The notes below the pieces were generated by a model. That model searched no databases. It was given only the letters and a program-made list of their open reading frames with translations, and was not told where the DNA came from. 64,000 nucleotides of DNA. It comes from Tropicibacter oceani. GTDB taxonomy: Bacteria > Pseudomonadota > Alphaproteobacteria > Rhodobacterales > Rhodobacteraceae. Positions 38,108 to 45,544 of the stretch are shown one piece after another. The position numbers were made by a program, and so were the translations under genes. The first letter of the stretch is position 1, and each line of letters begins with the position of its first letter. The DNA lies in the NCBI RefSeq assembly GCF_029958925.1, contig NZ_CP124616.1, positions 2,852,001 through 2,916,000 on the forward strand, written 5' to 3'.

Positions 38108-39013
38108 TCAGACGTTCACGCAAAGCCGTTCCAGCCGGGCAAGTTCGGCCCGCATGTGGGTCAACAGGGCATCGGCAAAGCGGTTCATCCGTTCCAGCCT
38201 GCGGTCGTCCGCGTGGCGCACCAGGTAAAAGCTGCGCTTCAGGCTGACCTGGTCGGTCAGGATGCGGCGCAGGTCGGGTGCCGTGGGCAAGGCGAAATCA
38301 TGCACGATCCCCAGCCCCGCGCCCTGCCGGATCCACTGGAACTGGACCGAGACCGAGTTCGAGGCCAGCGGCACCCGGGTCAGGCCCAGCTCGCCCAGGT
38401 AGTCCAGTTCCTTGTCAAAGATCATGTCCGGAATGTAGCCGGTGATGCGGTGGTCATGCAGATCGCCGACCGCCCGGATCGGCGGGTGTTGCGCAAGATA
38501 GGCGCGCGATGCGGCCAGATGCAGGCGGTAATCGGTGATCTTCTGCACCACCAGCCGTCCGGCGGTGGGGGCGCTGACGGCGATGGCCATGTCGGCCTCG
38601 CGGCGCGACAGGTTGACCACGCGCGGCAGGGCAACGATCTGCACCTCAAGGTCCGGGTTGTCGTCAGCGATCCGGGCGCAGACCTGCGGCAGCAAGAAGT
38701 TGGCGCAGCCGTCCGGCGCACCGATCCTGATCTGCCCCGACAGCCCTTCGGCGCCACCGCGCACCGCCTCGGAGGCCAGGCTGAGCGCCTGCTCGGCCTC
38801 TTCGGCATGGCGCAGCATGCGCACGCCTGCCTCGCTCAGCGCATAGCCCTGCGGGCTTTTGACAAACAGCGCCGCGCCCATCCCCTGTTCCAGCCGGGCG
38901 ATGCGCCGCCCCACGGTGGCCGGGTCCATGCGCAGCAACCGCCCCGCCGCCGACAGGCTTTCGCCCCGCGCCACGCCCAGGAAAATCCGCAGGTCATCCC
39001 AACTGTCTGACAT
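38108..39013 (-). CDS. LysR-family regulator, divergent from mmsA
   Basis: A 301-residue LysR-type regulator with an N-terminal winged helix (SWDDLRIFLGVARGESLSAAGRLLRMDPATVGRRIARLE) and a substrate-binding domain from about residue 90 (SGQIRIGAPDGCANFLLPQV). It is divergent from mmsA with 100 bases between the start codons. Two copies of GCATTTTTGCAA in this gap, 42 bp apart, are likely its binding sites, one overlapping its own leader. It probably controls valine catabolism through a methylmalonate- or malonate-semialdehyde-related ligand and represses itself. The start at 39013 follows AAGGGCG. Confidence 0.88.
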   Translation of the reverse strand: MSDSWDDLRIFLGVARGESLSAAGRLLRMDPATVGRRIARLEQGMGAALFVKSPQGYALSEAGVRMLRHAEEAEQALSLASEAVRGGAEGLSGQIRIGAPDGCANFLLPQVCARIADDNPDLEVQIVALPRVVNLSRREADMAIAVSAPTAGRLVVQKITDYRLHLAASRAYLAQHPPIRAVGDLHDHRITGYIPDMIFDKELDYLGELGLTRVPLASNSVSVQFQWIRQGAGLGIVHDFALPTAPDLRRILTDQVSLKRSFYLVRHADDRRLERMNRFADALLTHMRAELARLERLCVNV

Positions 39014-39020
39014 GGCGCCC

Positions 39021-39076
39021 TTGCATTTTTGCAAAACCCTTTTGCCACATTGCCCCTTTATCGCGCATTTTTGCAA
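39021..39076. promoter_or_regulatory. Paired LysR-type sites between lysR and mmsA
   Basis: TTGCATTTTTGCAA (39021-39034, a perfect TTGCA-N4-TGCAA dyad) and GCGCATTTTTGCAA (39063-39076) share 12 identical bases and are 42 bp, about four helical turns, apart. The first lies just before the lysR start codon. Confidence 0.6.
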
Positions 39077-39113
39077 GAGTAGGGTCGCCCCAGACCCAAT
39101 CGGAGGACCCCCC

Positions 39114-40613
39114 ATGCAAGAACTGTCCCACTACATCAACGGCGCCCATGTCAAAGGCACCTCGGGCCGCTTTGCCGATGTGATGAACCCCGCCACCGGC
39201 GAAGTGCAGGCGCGTCTGCCGCTGGCCACCGTCGAGGAACTGAACGACGCCGTCGCCAAGGCCGCCGAGGCACAGGTCGCATGGGGCGCCACCAACCCGC
39301 AGCGCCGCGCCCGCGTCATGATGAAATTCGGCCAGCTGATCAACGACCACATGGACGAGCTGGCCGAGCTGGTCAGCCGCGAACATGGCAAGACCCTGCC
39401 CGACGCACGCGGCGACGTGCAGCGCGGTCTTGAGGTGGTCGAGGTCTGCATGGGCGGACCGGCCATGCTCAAGGGCGAATTCACCGACGATGGCGGCCCC
39501 GGCATCGACCTGTATTCCATGCGCCAGCCGCTGGGCGTGGTCGCGGGCATCACGCCCTTCAACTTTCCGGCGATGATCCCGCTGTGGAAGATGGCCCCTG
39601 CCCTGACCTGCGGCAACGCCATGATCCTCAAGCCGTCCGAACGCTGCCCCTCGACCGCGCTGCGCCTGGCCGAACTGCTGCAAGAGGCCGGCCTGCCCGA
39701 TGGCGTCCTGCAAGTGGTGAACGGTGACAAGGCGGTGGTCGATGCCATCCTGGACAACGACACAATTGCCGCCGTGGGCTTTGTCGGGTCGACCCCGATC
39801 GCGCAGTACATCTATGGCCGCGCCGCCAACAACGGCAAGCGCGCCCAGTGCTTTGGCGGCGCCAAGAACCACATGATCATCATGCCCGATGCCAACCTGG
39901 ACATGGCCGCCGACGCGCTGGTCGGCGCCGGTTACGGTGCGGCAGGCGAACGCTGCATGGCGATCTCGGTGGCGGTGCCCGTGGGCAAGGACACCGCCGA
40001 CGCGCTGATCGAAAAGCTGATCCCGCGCATCGAGAAACTGAAGGTCGGCCCCTATACCGGCGGCGACGACGTGGACTTTGGCCCGGTGATCACCAAGGCC
40101 TCCAAGGACCGGATCACCGGCCTGATCGATTCCGGTGTCGCCCAGGGCGCCAGCCTGCTGATCGACGGCCGCGGGTTCGAGCTTCAGGGCTATGAGAACG
40201 GCTATTTCGTCGGCCCGTCGCTGTTCGACAACGTGACCCCGGACATGGACATCTACAAAGAGGAAATCTTTGGCCCGGTGCTGAGCCAGGTGCGCACCGA
40301 CAGCTATGAAGAGGCGCTGAAATTGACCATGGACAACCCCTATGGCAACGGCACCGCGATCTATACCGCCGATGGCGACACGGCGCGCGATTTTGCCCAC
40401 AGGGTCAATGTCGGCATGGTCGGGATCAACTTTCCGATCCCGGTTCCGCTGTCCTACCACACCTTTGGCGGCTGGAAAAAATCGGCCTTTGGCGACCTGA
40501 ACCAGTATGGCCCGGATGCCTTCCGATTCTACACCAAGACCAAGACCGTCACTGCGCGCTGGTTCTCTGGTATAAAGGACGGGGCCGCGCTCAACTTCAA
40601 GGCGATGGACTGA
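39114..40613 (+). CDS. mmsA: Methylmalonate-semialdehyde dehydrogenase (CoA-acylating)
   Basis: A 499-residue aldehyde dehydrogenase of the MMSDH class. Conserved parts are GVVAGITPFNFPAMIPLWK, VGFVGSTPIAQYIY and the catalytic Cys in GAAGERCMAIS, with the C-terminal GINFPIPVPLSYHTFGGWKKS typical of this CoA-dependent subfamily. It converts methylmalonate semialdehyde to propionyl-CoA and CO2 in valine and inositol breakdown. CGGAGG precedes the ATG. The other valine genes (acyl-CoA dehydrogenase, HIBCH, HIBADH) follow from 44317 after a 3.6-kb block of unrelated genes; a strong terminator directly after mmsA shows it is transcribed separately. Confidence 0.96.
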   Translation: MQELSHYINGAHVKGTSGRFADVMNPATGEVQARLPLATVEELNDAVAKAAEAQVAWGATNPQRRARVMMKFGQLINDHMDELAELVSREHGKTLPDARGDVQRGLEVVEVCMGGPAMLKGEFTDDGGPGIDLYSMRQPLGVVAGITPFNFPAMIPLWKMAPALTCGNAMILKPSERCPSTALRLAELLQEAGLPDGVLQVVNGDKAVVDAILDNDTIAAVGFVGSTPIAQYIYGRAANNGKRAQCFGGAKNHMIIMPDANLDMAADALVGAGYGAAGERCMAISVAVPVGKDTADALIEKLIPRIEKLKVGPYTGGDDVDFGPVITKASKDRITGLIDSGVAQGASLLIDGRGFELQGYENGYFVGPSLFDNVTPDMDIYKEEIFGPVLSQVRTDSYEEALKLTMDNPYGNGTAIYTADGDTARDFAHRVNVGMVGINFPIPVPLSYHTFGGWKKSAFGDLNQYGPDAFRFYTKTKTVTARWFSGIKDGAALNFKAMD

Positions 40614-40641
40614 CACTTTAACCGGCAGTTTCAAATGATTT

Positions 40642-40673
40642 CAGGGGCGCCCATGTCGGCGCCCCTGTTTTTT
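40642..40673 (+). terminator. Terminator after mmsA
   Basis: CAGGGGCGCC/GGCGCCCCTG, a 10-bp perfect stem with a 6-base loop, followed by TTTTTT. Confidence 0.92.
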
Positions 40674-40756
40674 GCACCGAAAGATGTTGCCGCAGGGTGG
40701 ATTTGCGATACCCTTGGAAACAAACGATAAAGATGACTTTTCAACTAGGGTTTCCA

Positions 40757-41218
40757 ATGCCGATCCGGTACAGCATTATTCCGGAACGACGCTTGGCTCT
40801 TTTCCGATTTGAGGGAAGCGTGACCACCGCGGACTGCGCCGAAGTCTTTCTGGATTTCGTCGCGGACAGGCGGTTCTCGCCAGACCTGACGATGTTGAGT
40901 GACACAAGCCAGCTGACGTCCGTCCATGCCAGTTTTCGCGGGATATTGACCCGCCTCTTGTCGATGCAGCGCGCGCTGGCCGCCTTTCCCGAACCAGCCC
41001 TGAGCGTGATCTATGCCCGATCGGACACGATCTATGGCATGGCCAGAATGCTGGAGCAGACTTTGTCGCCGCTGTCCAAGGTCAAGATCGTGGTGGTCAA
41101 GGATCAGGCCGCCGCGCTCAAGCTGGCGGGACAACCCGAAGCGGATTTCCCGGCGTTGCACGATGCGCTGAACGTGCCGCGAAAGGACGCCCCGCCTGAC
41201 CGCGACAGGATGCGATAA
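40757..41218 (+). CDS. Unknown protein, first of a tandem paralogous pair (STAS-like size)
   Basis: A 153-residue cytoplasmic protein. It starts MPIRYSIIPERRLALFRFEG and contains RRFSPDLTMLSDTSQLTSV and DTIYGMARMLEQ. The protein encoded next (41315-41734) shows the same plan: Y-x-I-x-P at the start, DC near residue 27, FSPD, and D-x2-YGMARM-x-x-Q. Alternating strands and helices over about 130 residues recall SpoIIAA/STAS-like folds, which I offer only as a possibility. TAGGG precedes the ATG at 40757; an upstream ATG at 40733 is an alternative. Function unknown. Confidence 0.65.
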   Translation: MPIRYSIIPERRLALFRFEGSVTTADCAEVFLDFVADRRFSPDLTMLSDTSQLTSVHASFRGILTRLLSMQRALAAFPEPALSVIYARSDTIYGMARMLEQTLSPLSKVKIVVVKDQAAALKLAGQPEADFPALHDALNVPRKDAPPDRDRMR

Positions 41219-41314
41219 CCCGCCTACCGCGTGTTGACTGTCTGTGCTACCTTTGCCCGGCCCGTCCGGATACGCCACCGCGCTTTTCAACGACCCTTGA
41301 CTTGAGCAGACACA

Positions 41315-41734
41315 ATGGCCTTTGACTACCAGATCTTTCCCGACGAGCGCTGCATCGCATTCCGCATGCACGGCGTCTATTCGATCGAGGATTGCCGGAC
41401 GGCCACCCGGTCGGCCATGGCTGACCCCGCCTTTTCACCGGATTTTGCCCAGATCACCGATCTGACCGGCATCACGCGGTTCGATGCGGATTATGCCCAG
41501 GTCTCGACGCTGGCCTCGTTTATCGCGGACAGTGCGGTTGACATCGAACCTGGCACCTTGTTCGTCATCCTTGCCACCCGCGACATCAATTACGGCATGG
41601 CCCGGATGTTCCAGCAACTGATCGAAGGGCGCACCCCCTTTTCGGTCAGCCTGGTGCGCTCTCGGACCGAAGCGGCGCGGGTTCTGGCGCTTTCGACGCA
41701 AACGGTCGATCGCATGCTGGCCGACGCTCCCTGA
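41315..41734 (+). CDS. Unknown protein, second of a tandem paralogous pair (STAS-like size)
   Basis: A 139-residue cytoplasmic protein, [20 protein letters not shown], with [30 protein letters not shown] and [18 protein letters not shown]. It is related to the protein encoded at 40757-41218 over nearly its full length, with the YGMARM motif the strongest block. The two genes are 96 bases apart. No catalytic residues, cofactor motif, signal peptide or membrane helix is evident. Tandem duplication followed by divergence is likely; a regulatory or scaffold role of the STAS type is a guess. Followed 92 bases later by the YbdK-like gene. Confidence 0.65.
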   Translation: MAFDYQIFPDERCIAFRMHGVYSIEDCRTATRSAMADPAFSPDFAQITDLTGITRFDADYAQVSTLASFIADSAVDIEPGTLFVILATRDINYGMARMFQQLIEGRTPFSVSLVRSRTEAARVLALSTQTVDRMLADAP

Positions 41735-41825
41735 CCCTGCTGCCCATCGCCGCGGACAAAGCCGTTGCCCTGACGGGGCATTCTGCGGTCAACTGGGCCA
41801 GTCGCAAGGGAATTGGGGGGCCAAC

Positions 41826-42953
41826 ATGCGGGAACCGGACTTTACACTGGGCATCGAGGAAGAATACCTGCTGGTCGATCAAGGCAGCCTGGCGCTGACC
41901 GAGGCCCCGGCCGGTTTGATGGAGGATTGCGCCGCCGAACTGGAAGGCCAGGTCAGCCCCGAATTCCTGCAATGCCAGATCGAGATCGGTACCAAGCCCT
42001 GCGCCGATATCGCCGCCGCGCGCGATGATCTGAAACGGCTGCGCAGCGCCGTGTCCAAACACGCCGGCAAGCGGGGCCTGTCGCCCATCGCGGCCTCGTG
42101 CCACCCGCTGGCCGACTGGAAGACCCAGCATCACACCGACAAGCAACGCTATAACGAGCTGAGCCGCGATCTGGGCGGCGTGGTGCGCCGGCTGCTGATC
42201 TGCGGCATGCATGTGCATGTGGGCATCGACGATGATGCTGTGCGCGCCGACCTGATGCGGCAGATGAGCTATTTCCTGCCGCATCTGCTGGCCCTGTCCA
42301 CCTCCTCTCCTTTCTGGCAAGGGGCCGATACCGGGCTGGCCTCTTACCGGATTTCGGTCTTTGACAACCTGCCACGCACCGGCCTGCCGCCGCAGTTCGA
42401 AAGCTGGTCGGACTACGAACGCTCGGTGCAGATCCTGGTCGATCTGGGGGTGATCGAGGACAGCAGCCGCATCTGGTGGGACCTGCGCCCCTCGTCGCGG
42501 TTTCCGACGCTGGAAACCCGGATCATGGATGTGCAGCCGCGGCTGGAACATGCGCTGACGCTGGCGGCGCTGAACCAGTGCCTGCTGCGCATGCTGTGGC
42601 GGCTGCGGATCAAGAACCAGCGCTGGCGCATCTATGACCGCTTTTTGATCGGCGAAAACCGCTGGCGGGCGCAGCGCTATGGGGTTTCGGAGGGGTTGAT
42701 CGACTTTGGCGCGGCGCAGATCGTGGATTTCCCTGCCTTGATCGACGAGATGATCGAACTGGTGGAACAGGATGCCGGCATCCTGCGCTGCCTGCCGGAA
42801 ATCGAACGCGCCCGCGAGATCGCCATCGAAGGCAACAGCACGACGCGCCAGCGCGCGGTCCTGGCGCAGGCCAAGGCAGACGGGCAAGATCACGAAGACC
42901 AGATGCGCGCCGTGGTGCGCCATCTGATCGACGAGTTCCACGCCGATCTGTAG
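41826..42953 (+). CDS. YbdK-like carboxylate-amine ligase (GCS2 family)
   Basis: A 375-residue ATP-grasp-like enzyme of the glutamate-cysteine ligase type 2 family. N-terminal [20 protein letters not shown] contains the EEEY metal/ATP signature; [11 protein letters not shown] and [21 protein letters not shown] are further conserved segments. Family members ligate an amino acid to a carboxylate; YbdK of E. coli has weak gamma-glutamylcysteine ligase activity and the true substrate is often unknown. GGGGG and a 6-base spacer precede the ATG at 41826. It lies in the accessory block between mmsA and the rest of the valine genes, followed by repeat D. Confidence 0.9.
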   Translation: MREPDFTLGIEEEYLLVDQGSLALTEAPAGLMEDCAAELEGQVSPEFLQCQIEIGTKPCADIAAARDDLKRLRSAVSKHAGKRGLSPIAASCHPLADWKTQHHTDKQRYNELSRDLGGVVRRLLICGMHVHVGIDDDAVRADLMRQMSYFLPHLLALSTSSPFWQGADTGLASYRISVFDNLPRTGLPPQFESWSDYERSVQILVDLGVIEDSSRIWWDLRPSSRFPTLETRIMDVQPRLEHALTLAALNQCLLRMLWRLRIKNQRWRIYDRFLIGENRWRAQRYGVSEGLIDFGAAQIVDFPALIDEMIELVEQDAGILRCLPEIERAREIAIEGNSTTRQRAVLAQAKADGQDHEDQMRAVVRHLIDEFHADL

Positions 42954-42960
42954 CGCCGGG

Positions 42961-43026
42961 TGGGGGCGCTGCCCCCGCCGGGCCTGCGGCCCGTCCCCCC
43001 GGAGTATTTGCGCCAAGAAGAAGCAG
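42961..43026 (-). repeat. Intergenic repeat, copy D (AAATAYYCCGGGG family)
   Basis: On the minus strand: CTTCTTCTTGGCGC followed by AAATACTCCGGGGGG and two hairpins (GGGCC-GCA-GGCCC and GGGGGC-AGC-GCCCCC). Same subtype as copy C but opposite orientation; lies between the YbdK-like and glycosyltransferase genes. Confidence 0.75.
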
Positions 43027-43092
43027 CGGGACTGCGCCCTTGGCAGTTGGCGCGGCACGCGATAAGTCCGAAGCGACACAGACGGGGCCGCC

Positions 43093-44232
43093 ATGAAGAT
43101 CGCAATCGCCACATCGGATTACTTCGTGATGGGGGAAACCTTCATCAACCGCCATATCGAACACATGTTCGGCGGCGACACCGTGGTGCTGTGCGGGCGG
43201 TTCAACGGGGAAGACCCTTATGGCAAGCCGATCTTTCAGCGGCGTGGCAGGCTGTCCTTGCGTGACCGGCTGACGGCGCCTTTTGCCGCCCTGTCCGGCG
43301 CCCTGCTGCATGGCACGTCGCGCCTGCCCTATGGTGACAACAGGGCGCAACTGGCCGGGTTTCTCAGGCAGCACGGGGTCAAGGCGATCCTGGCCGAATT
43401 CGGCACCCAGGCGCTGGTGGTGGCCAAGCTGGGCAATGACCTGGGCATTCCGGTCTTTACCTATTGGCGCGGCACCGATGCCTCAGCGGCGCTGACCTCG
43501 CGGCAGCGGGTGCGGTCCTATCGGTTGATGATGCCGCGCCTTGCGGGGATGTTTTCGGTCAGCCAGTTCCTGCTGGACAACCTGGCCGCGCATGGGGTGC
43601 GGCACGGCAATGCGCATGTGGTGCCCTCGGGGGTGGATATCCGCCGCTTTTGTCCCGGCGAAAAGCGCCCGCTGTCGTTTCTGGCGGTCGGCCGCATGGT
43701 CGAAAAGAAAGCGCCGCAGATTACCCTGCGCGCCTTTGCCAAGGCCGCGAAGGGGGGCGCCGCGCATCTGACCTTTATCGGCGACGGGCCTTTGCTGGAC
43801 AGCTCAAAAGCGCTGGCCGCCGAGCTGGGCGTCGCTGACCAGATCACCTTTGCCGGTGCCCTGCCCCATGACCAGGTGCGCAGGCATTTGCAGACAACTG
43901 AGGTGTTCCTGCAGCATTCGGTCACTGCCCGCAACGGCAATACCGAGGGCCTGCCCACCGCCATCCAGGAGGCCCTGGCCTGCGGCTGCATCACCCTGTC
44001 CACCCGCCACGCCGGCATCCCCGAGGCGGTCGAGGATGGCGTCAACGGCCTGCTGGTCGATGAATGGGACGAGGCCGGCTTTGCCGAGCGCATCGCGCAG
44101 ATCATCGCAATGCCCGACCGCAGCACCCTGGGCGCCGCCGCCCGCGCCACCGCCATCGAAAAGTTCGACAATGCCCAGGGCCTGCACCGGGTCGAAACCG
44201 TCATCCGCAATACTGTCGCGGACCGCCTGTAA
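43093..44232 (+). CDS. Glycosyltransferase family 4 protein
   Basis: A 379-residue GT-B glycosyltransferase. The C-terminal half has the donor-binding features of GT4: VVPSGVDIRRFCPGEKR, LAVGRMVEKKAPQITLRAF, LTFIGDGPLLDSSK and the E-x7-E segment NTEGLPTAIQEALACGCITLSTRHAGIPEAVEDGVNG. The N-terminal half begins MKIAIATSDYFVMGETFINRH, the usual acceptor-domain start. Such enzymes use nucleotide-sugars to extend polysaccharides or glycolipids. It stands alone, without other polysaccharide genes; the acceptor is unknown. The ATG at 43093 has GGGG upstream, a weak ribosome binding site. Confidence 0.9.
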   Translation: MKIAIATSDYFVMGETFINRHIEHMFGGDTVVLCGRFNGEDPYGKPIFQRRGRLSLRDRLTAPFAALSGALLHGTSRLPYGDNRAQLAGFLRQHGVKAILAEFGTQALVVAKLGNDLGIPVFTYWRGTDASAALTSRQRVRSYRLMMPRLAGMFSVSQFLLDNLAAHGVRHGNAHVVPSGVDIRRFCPGEKRPLSFLAVGRMVEKKAPQITLRAFAKAAKGGAAHLTFIGDGPLLDSSKALAAELGVADQITFAGALPHDQVRRHLQTTEVFLQHSVTARNGNTEGLPTAIQEALACGCITLSTRHAGIPEAVEDGVNGLLVDEWDEAGFAERIAQIIAMPDRSTLGAAARATAIEKFDNAQGLHRVETVIRNTVADRL

Positions 44233-44316
44233 TCCTTGCATCCTGCCGCGGCATCCGGCACAATCTGAACAAGCGTTCAATTCGCCGCGTTCATTGGCAC
44301 CAAGGGAGGGGTCGAC

Positions 44317-45456
44317 ATGGATTTCGCACTGAGTGAGGAACAAACCGCCATCTTCGACATGGCCCATGCTTTCGGGCAGGAACATATCGCCCCCCACGCG
44401 CAGGAATGGGAGGCCGCCGGCACCATCCCCAAAGAGCTTTGGCCGCAACTGGCGGAATTGGGCTTTGGCGGGCTCTACGTCTCCGAAGAGGCTGGGGGTT
44501 CGGGCCTCAGCCGCCTTGACGCCACCCTGGTCTTCGAGGCGCTGTCGATGGCCTGCCCTTCGGTCGCCGCCTTCCTGTCGATCCACAACATGTGCGCCCG
44601 GATGATCGACAGCTTTGCCAGCCCTGAAATGAAGGACCGCATCCTGCCCCGCGCGCTGAGCATGGAAACCGTGCTGTCCTACTGCCTGACCGAACCGGGC
44701 TCCGGCTCGGACGCGGCGGCGCTGAAAACCCGCGCGGAAAAGACCAACGAAGGCTACCGCCTGAACGGGACCAAGGCCTTCATCTCGGGCGGCGGCTATT
44801 CCGATGCCTATGTGGTCATGGCACGCACCGGCGACGACGGCCCCAAGGGCATCTCGGCCCTCTATGTCGAGGCCGGCACACCCGGCCTGTCCTTTGGGGG
44901 GCTCGAACGCAAGATGGGTTGGCAGTCGCAGCCCACCCGCCAGGTGCAATTCGACGACTGCACCGTGCCGCATCACAACCTGATCGGTGACGAAGGCCAG
45001 GGTTTCAAATACGCCATGGCAGGCCTTGACGGCGGGCGCCTGAACATCGCCGCCTGTTCGCTCGGCGCGGCGCAGACCGGCCTGAACATGACCCTCCAAT
45101 ACATGTCCGAACGCAAGGCCTTCGGACAGACCATCGACCAGTTCCAGGCGCTGCAATTCCGCCTTGCCGATATGGAGATCGAACTGCAGGCCGCCCGCAC
45201 CTTTCTGCGTCAGGCCGCCTGGAAGCTCGATACAAAGGCCCCCGACGCCACGAAATTCTGCGCCATGGCCAAGAAATTCGTGACCGAGGCCGGCAGCAGA
45301 ACGGTCGATCAATGCCTGCAACTGCACGGAGGCTATGGCTATCTGGCCGACTACGGCATCGAAAAGCTGGTCCGCGACCTGCGGGTGCACCAGATCCTCG
45401 AAGGCACCAATGAAATCATGCGGCTGATCACCGCGCGCCACATGCTGGCCCGGTGA
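44317..45456 (+). CDS. Acyl-CoA dehydrogenase, likely isobutyryl-CoA dehydrogenase
   Basis: A 379-residue flavoprotein. MDFALSEEQTAIFDMAHAF opens the N-terminal helical domain. The FAD/substrate loop SYCLTEPGSGSDAAALKT and the second signature QCLQLHGGYGYLADYGIEKLVRDLR are conserved. The catalytic base is Glu362 in QILEGTNEIMRL. It passes electrons to ETF. It is followed by a HIBCH-HIBADH fusion and lies near mmsA, which makes isobutyryl-CoA (valine catabolism) the likely substrate. AAGGGAGGGG precedes the ATG. Repeat E follows the stop codon. Confidence 0.9.
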   Translation: MDFALSEEQTAIFDMAHAFGQEHIAPHAQEWEAAGTIPKELWPQLAELGFGGLYVSEEAGGSGLSRLDATLVFEALSMACPSVAAFLSIHNMCARMIDSFASPEMKDRILPRALSMETVLSYCLTEPGSGSDAAALKTRAEKTNEGYRLNGTKAFISGGGYSDAYVVMARTGDDGPKGISALYVEAGTPGLSFGGLERKMGWQSQPTRQVQFDDCTVPHHNLIGDEGQGFKYAMAGLDGGRLNIAACSLGAAQTGLNMTLQYMSERKAFGQTIDQFQALQFRLADMEIELQAARTFLRQAAWKLDTKAPDATKFCAMAKKFVTEAGSRTVDQCLQLHGGYGYLADYGIEKLVRDLRVHQILEGTNEIMRLITARHMLAR

Positions 45457-45465
45457 CCCGCGCCC

Positions 45466-45516
45466 GTTTCCAATTGCCCTAAATATCCCGGGGGTCCGGG
45501 GGCTGGCCCCCGGTCC
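45466..45516 (+). repeat. Intergenic repeat, copy E (AAATAYYCCGGGG family)
   Basis: GTTTCCAATTGCCCTAAATA followed by TCCCGGGGG and a hairpin CCGGGGGC-TG-GCCCCCGG (45496-45513), between the acyl-CoA dehydrogenase and fusion genes. Shares the GTTTCCA-TTGCCC subtype with copy F. Confidence 0.75.
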
Positions 45517-45544
45517 GTGCCGCGCCAAAAGGACCCGCGCCCAG

